Positions 54,554 through 64,000 of a stretch of DNA of 64,000 nucleotides are shown piece by piece (the stretch's first letter is position 1; every line of letters begins with the position of its first letter). A model generated the notes under the pieces. The model was not told the origin of the DNA. It did no database searches and saw only the letters and a list, made by a program, of their open reading frames with translations. The DNA comes from Hyaloperonospora brassicae. Lineage: Eukaryota; Oomycota; Peronosporomycetes; Peronosporales; Peronosporaceae. The position numbers and the translations under genes are program-made. The DNA lies in assembly GCA_947650285.1 (NCBI GenBank), contig CANTFL010000090.1, positions 1,240,001 through 1,304,000 on the forward strand, in the 5' to 3' direction.

Positions 54554-56642
54554 AATGGACTGGACTGCTCAAGATAAGAAGTATCACCGTCTTCCTGCTG
54601 CCTTTGAGCTAACGATGATTGTGTCGAAGTCGAACTCTGCGTGAGTACTCTCTGACGCTACACCGTCATGAAGGACGCAGGCTTGTCACGCGCGTACATT
54701 TATATTTATATTGAATATTGACGTTTGTCCAAACCTTGCTCCTTGACGCTGTAAGACGTCGTGCGTCGACGACTGTAGCTGCATCATCGATGGCACAATT
54801 GATCTTGGGTCGATCAACGATGCCACGATCGTAGTGCTGGAGTAGGTAAACAGCCAACATCACGCAGGCTTCAGTCTTGCAGTGTGTCCTTTCACATTCG
54901 CACGCTTTCATGTCCTACTGATGCTGTTTGTGCACACTTCATCGTGCAATCAGCTATCAAACATCGTATTTGCACAATATGCAAAGCGGTGCTAGTTGAC
55001 ATTGGCAAAGAAGATGACGGCTAGTTGCAGTCGCACTTTTGGCAAGATATCTCGAGCAATTATCGGCTAACTTGGCAGTTGAAGATGTGGTGAGTAGCGC
55101 AAAAATAAGCACGTCGATCGGGTGTAGGGCGACGAATGCGGACTTGGAATTGTAGGAGATATTAGAGAAAGAATAATAAGAACTGCATCCGATAGTCACA
55201 AAAGAATTTGAACTACACAAATAATGATGTACTAACGACGTGTACAATTTGTTCAAACATGCACATGTTTACGGTCACGTCGAATGATGTTGGTTCAGTC
55301 GTTATATGATATGTACAAACGTCAAGGCACTTTGACAGATTCATGTCGTCAGTGGTTCGGCAATGCTGGATCGTTTGATATTTCCATTGACCACTTCCTT
55401 GTGCACGAACAAATCCGTTGACACGCGTGCGTCTTTGCTACAGAATGCATAGGCTCTACGGCGCGAGCATCACGATTCTGTGTAATCGCAAGTGGACCGA
55501 CGGTATCGATAATGTAGCTACTGAGTTGTCAATGTGCTACGTGTTCGATGTGGACCGAGTGGTCAAAGGTGCACAAGCTGGTAAGCATCATGTCATCCGC
55601 CGAAGATCGCGATATTGCACCCATCGTCACAGCATTCGGACGCCAACACTCAAATTGACACCGTCGTCACTACCCCAGTTAGTGGCTTCTTGTGTGACAA
55701 CCATATCACTCCAGCAACATGCGGGCTATACTAGCGCGCATTCCACTTAGTATGGTCCGCGACAGCACCATCATTTTCTGTCGGCCTTTTCAGTATCATA
55801 TCTGCTCTTGCTATCTCCTTTGTTCGGCATCGTATATGCTGCATCAGGCGCAGTAATATACAGCGACACTTTGACACGGCGCCAACCCTTCCCAATCCTT
55901 TCTAGCGATACCTACCGCCAAGGCGACAGCTACACATAAACGCAATATCAAACAAGTTGTGTACGGACAAAAGAGATAAAAGAGACGCAGACTCACAGAA
56001 GACAGATAGTGTGCACTGTTGGACTACGCTCGAAGAGCCAGCGCACCTGTTTCCACTTGCTCAACAAAATTTTGACTGCAGAAAGCGCAACTGCATTTGT
56101 TGATCAAGTACGAGAAGAAACGAAGAAGGTACACGTGAACAGACGGATGATTCCAGGCATGTGTATATTCGTACGTATCAAATACGTCGTCAGTGCCTTA
56201 CTTCTATTTTCTATCTTGTATGGCATGTTTTGTTTATTTGGCGTGCGTTTGTCCTTTCTCATCTTGTAGTGCATTTTTATGTTCGTGCTTATCTTCTGCC
56301 CTTTTTGTATCCTCCTTTTGAACATCAATCAATGAGATCTAAAATTTTGCCGGGTGAGGGCTTATTGACGCAAAGGGGAAAGACGACCGATATTTTTCCG
56401 TAGAAAGACGATTGGAAGCCATACAGCGCATCCAGATTATGGACACGCGGGAATGATCTGATGCGACCAGCAAAGGGCCCACTGTCCCTCCAGTCGCTTG
56501 TCTCGCTGTCCCTCTGTCCGCCATAAATAAGCTCTGACCCATCAAATGCGATTATTTGACTCATAAAAGGGTCTTTTCCGCTTTCTGAAGCGGACCTCGT
56601 GTCGCTGTCTCATCATTCGAAACGGGCGAGTCATCATCCAAA
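54554..56642. other. Intergenic, no gene recognised
   Basis: About 2.1 kb with only short, unsupported open frames on both strands. Confidence 0.5.
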
Positions 56643-56745
56643 GTGTGTGTCACGAAGATAAAGACAGACCCCTCTGTGTCACAAAGATACAGACAGACCC
56701 CTCTGTGTCACAAAGATACAGACAGACCCCTCTGTGTCACGATAC
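56643..56745. repeat. 29-bp tandem repeat upstream of the second effector-like gene
   Basis: Three and a half copies of CTGTGTCACAAAGATACAGACAGACCCCT. The two middle copies are identical and the first has small changes. The array ends about 110 bp before the ATG at 56854, so it lies in the promoter region. Confidence 0.88.
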
Positions 56746-56811
56746 CAAACTTCAGTATCCCAACGAAACAAGTTCACTGCCACGATCAGTGGCCGCCACG
56801 TTTCGTTTGCT

Positions 56812-56830
56812 TCGCATTTCTCAACTTTCC
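56812..56830 (+). promoter_or_regulatory. Oomycete initiator-like core promoter
   Basis: TCGCATTTCTCAACTTTCC resembles the oomycete initiator consensus GCTCATTYYNCAWTTT. It lies 24-40 nt before the ATG at 56854, the usual spacing for the short 5' UTRs of these organisms. Confidence 0.55.
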
Positions 56831-56853
56831 CTCTCGCCCTATCGTGTGACAAC

Positions 56854-57570
56854 ATGAGGCTCACGTGCTTCCTCGCTCTCACGTGTGCCGTTCTTGAACG
56901 CAGTCATGCTATCGCGGAGTCCGAAGTCGCGCTGACGTCGGATATCGCCCCTGTTTCCCGTATTCTCCAGCCAAACGCTCAGTCCGCGGAATACTCAAGT
57001 GAAAGGAAGTCGCTTCGAAGCCGTGATTCGCCAGAGGAGGAAGCAACGGCATTACTTGCCGTGGACGAGGAGCGAGTGCTGGAACCGGCTGGCCTTCTAG
57101 CACCACTTCTTGATAAAGTGGCGAATGTGATGAAGAAGATCTGGAGTAAGCCATCCCAGTTTTTGCCTGTTCAGCTCAAGCTTGATCAGCCTAAGCTTAG
57201 CCGGTCGAATTTTGATCAGCTCGAGCTTAATCAGCTCAAGCTTGACCAGATCAAGCTTGGTCAGCTCAAGCCTCCACAGCCTGTGCCCGGTCAGTTTGAG
57301 CTTCACGTGCCGCCACATCAGATAGGGAAAAGGACGTCGACAATGCAACGATCCGAGAGAGTGGCAGATCTAGTCGCATATGGTCGAGGGAAAGCCAGGC
57401 CGTCGACATTGCAACAATCCGAGCGACTGACGGATTCAGTTGCATTTGGCCACAAGGCGGCCGGGCCGTCAGCATTAAAAAAATCCAAGAGAGCGGCAGA
57501 TCTGGTTGCACATAGTCAAAAGAAGGCCACGACGCCGACAATGAAACATCCAAGAGAGTGGCAGATCTAG
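56854..57570 (+). CDS. RxLR-like secreted effector candidate with internal repeats
   Basis: From ATG 56854, 238 residues. A signal peptide (MRLTCFLALTCAVLERSHAIA) is followed by RKSLR at about residues 50-54 (an RxLR variant, KSLR) and DEER about 18 residues later. Next comes a run of degenerate LDQ.KL pentamers (QLKLDQPKL, QLELNQLKLDQIKL). After that lie three full 22-residue repeats of the form STMQRSERVADLVAYGRGKA. A 1-nt loss near 57548 in the fourth repeat throws the frame into a TAG at 57568-57570, although the repeat DNA continues to about 57640. The protein is therefore truncated compared with its ancestor. The earlier in-frame ATG at 56734 is not preferred because it precedes the initiator-like site. 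Confidence 0.72.
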   Translation: MRLTCFLALTCAVLERSHAIAESEVALTSDIAPVSRILQPNAQSAEYSSERKSLRSRDSPEEEATALLAVDEERVLEPAGLLAPLLDKVANVMKKIWSKPSQFLPVQLKLDQPKLSRSNFDQLELNQLKLDQIKLGQLKPPQPVPGQFELHVPPHQIGKRTSTMQRSERVADLVAYGRGKARPSTLQQSERLTDSVAFGHKAAGPSALKKSKRAADLVAHSQKKATTPTMKHPREWQI

Positions 57571-58377
57571 TTGCATATGGTCAAGGGAAGGCCAGGCCGT
57601 CGAGACTGCAATGATCCAAGCGACTGACGGATTCGATCGCCTGTGGGGCTCGAGGCCACTGAAGACAAGTGCCGAACGTCTCAGACGACTCGGGGGGTGG
57701 GGGTCAGGTCAGAACTGCAGTCACAACGAGTAGTAAAAGTAGGGCGAACATAGACGACTTGTCGACTTGTACACAATGAATTTACACCTGCAGGGACAAT
57801 TGATGACTGGGCGTTTGTGTCTTGCTTTTTCCTTCTGGCCTCACTCGCCTTCTGCTTCTTTGCTCTCAGCGGTGTTTCGTCACGTCGACCCCCGTTTCGC
57901 CAGCTGTCTTTTAGCATCGACTACCACAGTCTTCGTCATACTCCCACAGTCCCACGACCGACGATAAGGTCGTTCTTGAGTCAATTGTCTGCTACCGCGT
58001 GTTGCAAGTCGCCCGTAACACAGTCGCCACGTGCACAACTCGCACACTCGCTCGCGATTGGTTCGACGGCCTGTGCTATCTGCATACGAGGGCATCGAGG
58101 TCATTATTAGCCAATGCGATAGAAAACAGAGGAGAAGAGACCGATGTACAGGACAAAAAGCAGCGGGAGACGCTGGATGAAGGGCACGTGAAGAAGAGGC
58201 GAGACGCGCAGGAGAGACCGCTCGTTTTTATTGAAGCAGTAACAAGAGGCGAGAGAGATAGATGAGAGAGAGAGAGAGAGAGAGACGAGATGAGTCCCGC
58301 GCGCTGGACGATTTGATTGCCTTCCGTCTGTTCGTGTGCCCGACAACAGACGGACGGCAATAAAAGAGACAATGAGA
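57571..58377. other. Intergenic with residual effector repeat, GA repeat and a hairpin
   Basis: The first ~70 bp continue the 66-bp effector repeat out of frame. A (GA)n run lies at about 58264-58285. TTGCCTTCCGTCTGTT and AACAGACGGACGGCAA form a near-perfect 16-bp inverted repeat at about 58317-58360. No gene is called. Confidence 0.55.
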
Positions 58378-60130
58378 CGTCGTTGGGTCTGGACGTGCAT
58401 TGAGCAGCACCACGTTGCGGCCGCGTTCTTTGATGCGAACAAACTTGTGGCCATGGGAGACGGTGATGATGGGGATGATGCTGGAGCTAGAGCTCGCACT
58501 AGAGCTAGTGCTGGAGATGGTGCTGCTATCGACGGGCACGACGTGCTGCTGTTTGCAGTCGCGTGCTACTGGAATCGAGCGTTTCATCGCGCGATTTACG
58601 CAGTAAGGGAGCCAGGTTGGTGGACGTGGACGGTAGCAAACGGATCCGAGCGAGGCTGTCTCTTCATGTGACGCTGCGTGCAGCTTGGGCGTTGGGAAAG
58701 TGTGGGGTAGGAATATGCTGCTGCGGTTTTGAATTTGGACACTGACGTTTTGAGTTGTGTGAGCTCGGGGCTGATTGTGGTTGTGGGCTTTTAGCCGGCG
58801 ATCAGACAGAAAGACGAGTGCTTGGATTCTTTGAAAGCAGGGATGCCTATAGTGGAGCAGGACGATGTACGACTGGACAAGAACATGCAGCCGGCTGGTA
58901 CTGCTGCGGACGAAGCACATGGATTGAATGTGGTGGCGTCGCTGGCACTTTTGATGGTGAGACGTTCGAAGTCATTGGCAACCGCGAGAACGCGACGACT
59001 TACTTTCGTATTGCGCTGCGGTGCGGCGTGCAATGTCGGCGTTTTTCGTTCATTCGACGAATACATGCTGTCACCTCAGGAGGAAAAGAGCTTGTCGCAT
59101 TGCTGACTTTTATCTTGATGAAACGCAGTTGCTGGAGCGTCTAAAGCGGACGCACATTGGAAAAGTGATTCACATATCGATACTTATGCTGCAGTCTGAA
59201 TGTCTCACGCGGTCTTTCATGCGGCTCGGCAGCACAGTCCAGTACAGTCTATCGGCGATAAATTTGCCACGGAGGAGCAACAGTTTGAGCTTGTGGGGAA
59301 TGCACACTCGTACGCGGTCATTGATCTCCCGTTGGCAAAGTGACTTTGATGATCGATACGTCTTCACCGATGTGAACGCAGAATGTGACAAGAGCATAGA
59401 CGCGTTAGGATCAGCGTGATCTACAGCGAGCGTATGCCACATGTGACGGTACATGCGTTGGTCTGGTGATGAAACGTTGCATTTATTTAGCGGAAGGAAA
59501 AAAGCTCATGGTTGCTGTGCAACCTCGTTCGTATGCGTGGTGGAGATCCATTCAATTTCCGCGTGATTCCCGGACATGTATGTAAGCAGTAGAAATTGGC
59601 AAGAAGCGCGAGTTTTTTCAGTGCGCACACAAAATGGCTCGCAGCTTTCGTGTCGTTTTGTCGTGTGCTCATCTCGTGAAATTGTGCGATGCTAAGTTTG
59701 CTCTTCACTGGACTTTAGGTGGACGTATACCCCACCTAAGCATCGGCTTGGTATACAGTGGGCTGCTACTACCTTTTGTCTCAGAATTTTGAAGCTGCAC
59801 AACGCTATTTTCGATGGGTAAAAGGTGTGATACGTGGCATCGAAGTATACGTCGTAAACTCTGCCATGCGGTTTGCCGCAAGGCAATATTGTTGGAGCCA
59901 CGCTTGCGCCTGCATGAATTTGCGCTTGGGAACTCGTTTAGCGCTCAGGACAAAAGTGATTTGGCAATACCGTCGTGCCGAACGGCCTCGAGTCTTTTTC
60001 CAGGATCTCGTGTGCCCGTTTTGTATATGGAACTGAGGTTTTGCGTACGAACAACTTGGTCCAAGCCCAAGATATAATCCGTCAAGCAGATCTTCTCAGC
60101 CCGTCCGACCTGTTGATTGACACGTAATGT
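58378..60130 (+). pseudogene. CDC16: Decayed copy of CDC16/APC6 (anaphase-promoting complex TPR subunit)
   Basis: Three blocks in gene order match CDC16. 58378-58605 (HHVAAAFFDANKLVAM, DVLLFAVACYWNRAFHRAIYA) is the N-terminal TPR. 58795-59420 has DECLDSLKAG, HGLNVVASLALL, GETFEVIGNRENATTYFRIAL and YMLSPQEEKSL. 59690-60130 has VGCYYLLSQNFEAAQRYFR, EFALGNSFSAQDKSDLAI, SLFPGSRVPVLYM and VLRTNNLVQAQDII. Frame changes occur inside blocks (near 58945, 59030 and 60030) and stops lie between them. The C-terminal TPRs are missing. It cannot make a working protein, so a functional copy must be elsewhere. Confidence 0.85.
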
Positions 60131-61236
60131 GGAGTGCCTCTACAAGCAAAAATAGTAGTAATCAAGCAACCATGGCGTTTATGAATGCTATACCGCTATG
60201 CAATGGCCTTCCTGAGGTAAGTATCGATGTCATCGCTCAGAGCGTCCAGCTGGAAATCTAATATTCGACAAACTTTTAGCGCAAGCGGCTCATGTAAGCT
60301 TACTAACCAACGCTTTTCCACTGTGGGTACTCTAGCGCAAACATGAGTATGCGCAGCATTGATGCTGAGACGAAACATGAATTTTCCGATCATCTTGGCT
60401 GTCTTTTTTCGTCACGGGAAAGTTTGACCAGGATATTCACTGTTTTCACCGTGCACTCAGACGAGCACCTCAGAATATACGTTGCGTCCAGAGCAGGATG
60501 AGCTTCGATTCGGGTCTATCTGATCACCCGCATTCAGAGCAGGATAAGCTTTGATTCAGGACTATCTGATCCACGTGAGATTATCGCAGTTGTCGGCAAG
60601 TGTCAGCAGCGTGACAAGTGTTGACCAGCCGAGACCAAAGCTGCGATTCAACGACAGGGGACTGAAGAGGTGTATGCGGCTGCTACTGCATGTACATATA
60701 TTGGGCGAGTTGTTCAGTCTATAAGTGAAAGAAGATGCGATGCAAGCGGCTATGCAAAGAGACAAGTCGAGCTCGTGAAAAACAGAATAGTTGTGACAAA
60801 TCGCACAGATGGCGCCAGGTAACACTGTAGAGCAGGCCCATTGCAGTCGCTGGATATAGCTCTGATAAGCACAGGAGATTGTCATTGCATATACTTACAT
60901 GCGCGACGTGATAAAGTATAGCGTCGACACGCACCTACTTTATGTTCCCAAACAAGCGATCTCTCGATTCGATCACGTAACGCTTGCATCATCCCGCTTC
61001 AAAGGTTTCCTGAAGCGCAGCCCGAGCATGTCGTTCAGATCGCTGAAATCATGGCACACCCGCATCAAGCTGCTCGATAACGAGGCCGGACTTGGTCCGT
61101 GTACACACAACACTTGCTTCCATCCATGCGGTCTCATCATCAACAGCTAATGGAAAAATAACTGACTGCCGCTGGATGCTCATAAGGTGTTGGCAATATC
61201 GCTCGTCCACTTGTCAGGCATAATCTCGATGGTCGA
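60131..61236. other. Intergenic, no gene recognised
   Basis: 1.1 kb with short open frames only, plus the direct repeat listed separately. Confidence 0.5.
60489..60577. repeat. Two-copy direct repeat, about 45 bp
   Basis: CAGAGCAGGATGAGCTTCGA...CTATCTGATC and CAGAGCAGGATAAGCTTTGA...CTATCTGATC stand head to tail with a few substitutions and an indel. Confidence 0.75.
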
Positions 61237-61701
61237 TGTAACGGGGTGAGCCCGTTACATAAAAATTGATACGAATGTATCGATTTTCGAATATTATCTA
61301 TTTAGATAAAATTCAATCAACATTACTCAAAAAGAGTTGATGTTGGCAGAATCTTACCCCCGAGGGTAATATTCGTGGCTACCCCACTTCTTGGTTGCTG
61401 TAGACGCTACATCAACCAAATTAACCACCAATCGCTGCTGGGAGTGCGCAATTGATGGTGAGCAAGAAACCCACATAGGAGATTGCAGTTTAAAATAGTT
61501 AGATCAAGACAAATATGGCTTATTATAGAAACACAACTATATTAAATACAGTCCTACTTTTCCCTCACACAGAGCGTTCGGGTTCGGTCTACTTCCCCGC
61601 ACTTCCTCACACCACGTGTACGTGACGTTGAGATTACACATCCTTTTGTTCGGTTTACACAAGGTATAACCAATCATCTGGCAAGAGCGTGCCTCGTTAC
61701 A
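61237..61701 (+). repeat. Solo LTR, family 3
   Basis: It starts TGTAACGGGG, ends CTCGTTACA, is 465 bp, and is flanked on both sides by GTCGA (61232-61236 and 61702-61706), a perfect 5-bp target duplication. There is no polypurine tract before it and no PBS after it, so it is a true solo LTR left by LTR-LTR recombination. It is somewhat diverged from the LTR at 61763. Confidence 0.88.
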
Positions 61702-61762
61702 GTCGACGTAAGCACCAAAAAATGTCATACTCCGAGTCTTTACGGTCAAATTAAGGCGTACC

Positions 61763-62215
61763 TGTAACGGGGCACGCTCTTATGAGATGAATGACAAGAG
61801 CTTGTGTGAACTGAACACAAGACTGCGTACTCACGTCGTCACTTACACGTGGCGAGGAAGCGCAACCGAAGCAAACAGAAACTGAAAGCTCTGTCTAAGG
61901 GAAAAGTAGAACTGTTTATTTAATATAGTTATAACGTTCAAAGACCATCTTTATCTTGATCTAACTATCTTAAATTACAATCTCCTATGTAGGTTTCTTG
62001 CTCACCACCCATTTGGCGCGTCCAGCAGCGATTTGTGGTTAGTTTATTTGATGCACTGTGTAAATTAATTGATAAGTAGAGTACCGAATATTACCCTTGG
62101 GGTAAGATAATGCCAACATTACCTCTTTTCGAGTAATGTCAATTGAACATTATCTAAAAAGCCAAAAATCGATACATTCGTATCAACTTTTATGTAACGG
62201 GCTCACCCCGTTACA
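61763..62215 (-). repeat. 3' LTR of the family-3 element
   Basis: A 453-bp LTR in reverse orientation, TGTAACGGGG...CCCCGTTACA, with the terminal hairpin TAACGGG/CCCGTTA. It shares with family 2 a ~40-bp U3 block around AATCGCTGCT...GGTGGTGAG. Confidence 0.88.
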
Positions 62216-62228
62216 TCACCTTCCCTTA
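62216..62228 (-). promoter_or_regulatory. Polypurine tract, family 3
   Basis: On the - strand TAAGGGAAGGTGA directly precedes the LTR. Confidence 0.75.
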
Positions 62229-62294
62229 ACTATCAGTCACTCTAGTGAGTGACAAGATTGTTTGGTGACAGAGTAACCACTGTTTGGTCGCTTT

Positions 62295-64000
62295 GTGGAA
62301 AAGGGAGCACTTGTTTGTTCTGACCAACTCATCCCAGCTTTTCAGCGCATGACGATTTCATCCATTCTCTGGGCGAACAAGACCGCAGCTGGAGCGGCTG
62401 CAAGGATCCGTGTATCCGGAGAGCAAGCAGTCCAAGACTCGTCAGCAGGTATCTCATCGCCTGCTGCGGTTGATAAGCATCCGGCAACACCCAATGTTGT
62501 AGGTGCAAGTCGTCAATCACGTACAGCTTCTTCATCCTCAGCCAGAACTGCGTATGGCAGTCGCATGGACGTCGACTTTGAAATAGAGGTGGTCTATTCG
62601 GGCGCGTCGGACCTCCCGTCCGACTCGAAGTCTCCTGCATAGCCCGGTCGTAAGGCTGTGGGTGCGGGCCCGACGACTGCTGTCCTCCTGGTAGTCTCGA
62701 CAAGAATCTACGCCATGGAATATTCGGCTCATCCGACGAGTATGAGTACTCGTCGCGGGGATTGAACCGATCGCGCTCGCATTCATTTGATGCGAGTGCG
62801 CATCATGAGTACGTTAGTTATCGTGATGATGTCAATGGCTCTTCACGGAGTCATTGAAGCCATAGCAATCCCAGTGATTGTGGCGATTGCAGCGCCATCA
62901 TTTATGTCGGATCTGCGCAAGAGGAGAAAGATTGCAACGTGTTACGATCTACTCCTCACAAATAAACCATGGATACCTGTTCTGCGCAATCTGAGGCAGT
63001 GGTATGGCTATGCCACTGGGAATTATCGGACCCCGCTCTTCGATTCGTCAAGACTCCATGGTCGTGATGTCAGTTCGAGTGATTATCGCACTGAACATGA
63101 GCATTACATCGATATCTGTTTCAGACATCGATGATTTTTACGGCAACCGAAACCAAGACAAAGTTTCGTTGGTGCAGACGTGGAACCTTATTCATCGGCA
63201 ACGTTGAGAATGTTGGCCGTGACGCTTGGCTGAACAAACTCATTGCATCTCGCAATAGGTTTGAGCAGAAGTCGCCAACCGGTGTTTGGTTTAAATTCTA
63301 CCGGTTATCTCGAGAGGCAGGTTTACCTTGCCTCTCGTGGGGAGAGAACTGTCAGAGTGTGTTGACAACTCAGTTCGCGCCCCTAGGGATGCGTCTTCCC
63401 TAATCAACCCTACTGAAGGAAGCGCATCTCGGCTAAAATGTACAACGGGATTGAGAGCTTGCAATGCCTTTACGAACGCGCCGGGAGTTCGTGTGACGAT
63501 GGACTTCCATTGAAAAGGGTGCGTCTCGTCGTAATTCTCGACGAGACCGGGGACATCAACCATCAGCTGAGCGCGGGGCTCCCAGCTGTTCCGAGAGGTT
63601 GGATACCCCCGCCACTGCACGAGGTAAGTCGTCCTTGATCCTGAATCGTCATGGTGGTTCAAGATACGCTTCACAAGGAAGTGTTAAACACCGTGTAAGT
63701 CCACTAAATAATGTGGTGGAGGAGGAAAACCCTCCTCCAAGTCTTTGAGCTCGGCATCTCGGCCAACTTGAGATGGATCGCGCAATTGCTGAATTGCTCG
63801 AGGGTTTAGAGCACGAGAGTGATAGACGCTATGCTCTGACCGATCCTGTGCGATAGAACCTCACGGATCGTGAGGCTGATCGTGCGAACGATCGTGCCGA
63901 TTAATCCTTCGCACAGCTTCATGTCGAGCGGGATGTTAGTTACCTCGTTGGCAAGCTGGCGACAGCTCGCAGGGGGATCTCTCAGTTGAATGTAGAGTTT
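62295..64000 (+). other. Antisense reading frame (aORF) of the family-3 element
   Basis: A 115-codon frame (62295-62642) ends IEVVYSGASDLPSDSKSPA, resembling the family-2 ending VSYSGESDVSDSKKPL. In the same frame, 62787-63134 carries TNKPWIPVLRNL and PLFDSSRLHG (63033-63062), matching ELKPWCLPDQL and PLFDASHLHG of family 2. After shifts, EAGLPCLSWGENC (about 63317-63355) matches the family-2 Cys cluster (EAGIPCLTWGDLC in one frame). From 63773, LLEGLEHESDRRYAL and DREADRANDRAD match the family-2 coiled coil. Stops and frame changes show that this copy is decayed. The frame continues past the window end. Confidence 0.55.
63291..63674 (-). pseudogene. Chromodomain end of family-3 pol
   Basis: MKRILNHHDDSGSRTTYLVQ followed by WRGYPTSRNSWEPRAQLM is a chromodomain at the C-terminus of an oomycete gypsy polyprotein. 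The frame is open 127 codons. The part after DETHPF is probably beyond the natural end, as it runs antisense to the aORF Cys cluster. Whether upstream pol is intact cannot be seen. Confidence 0.8.

Larger units (their letters stand above)
61763..64000 (-). mobile_element. 3' end of a family-3 Ty3/gypsy element (- strand, runs out of window)
   Basis: It has a 3' LTR (62215-61763), a polypurine tract, about 1 kb without sense ORF, then the chromodomain. Integrase and the rest lie beyond 64000. It inserted only 61 bp from the solo LTR, in the opposite orientation. Confidence 0.85.

Noticed and set aside
57817..58110. 97-codon frame with a hydrophobic start (MSCFFLLASLAFCFF)
   Set aside because: Looks signal-peptide-like, but the rest has no RxLR/EER or Cys pattern and no promoter. 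Kept as intergenic.

Overview
This window looks like part of an oomycete plant-pathogen genome (Peronosporales: Phytophthora or a downy mildew). The evidence is two secreted proteins of RxLR/dEER effector layout, a seven-transmembrane protein fused to an inositol-4-phosphatase (the oomycete 'GPCR-bigram' style), short GT-AG introns, and many Ty3/gypsy chromoviral retrotransposons. The species call is inference.

Layout. 1-2248: AT-rich, no gene seen. 2249-26752: a retrotransposon complex. An old family-2 gypsy element (L, + strand, 2249-17976) is interrupted inside gag by a very young family-1 element (3615-11347, TSD TCTGC, one LTR mismatch seen). A second family-2 element (R, - strand, 18749-26752) lies tail-to-tail with L. 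About 5.8 kb of L and R is almost identical in inverted orientation, including the same stop codons, and the flanking GTGCC duplication is split between the two elements. 26753-44421: a compact block of host genes: PH-like/RVxF protein, EMC4, 7TM-INPP4 fusion, legumain, a small ankyrin protein and a SulP-STAS-cNMP transporter. 44422-61236: gene-poor, holding an RxLR candidate, a PTEN gene, a second RxLR-like gene with internal repeats, and a decayed CDC16/APC6 copy. 61237-64000: a family-3 solo LTR and the 3' end of a family-3 gypsy element that runs off the window.

Main points. (1) Family 1 has a textbook -1 frameshift signal at gag/pol: slippery A_AAA_AAC, 8-nt spacer and an H-type pseudoknot. 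Family 2 has A_AAA_AAT, the same 8-nt spacer and the same stem with a compensatory base-pair change. (2) All three gypsy families carry a related antisense reading frame between the 3' LTR and the integrase/chromodomain region: Ser/Asp-rich start, a KPW motif, a Cys cluster and a coiled-coil end. In families 2 and 3 the protein-level similarity lies partly where no sense ORF exists. (3) The L/R inverted repeat shows gene conversion plus inversion. Two phosphoinositide phosphatases (INPP4-type fusion and PTEN) are also present, suggesting but not proving a local theme of PIP signalling.
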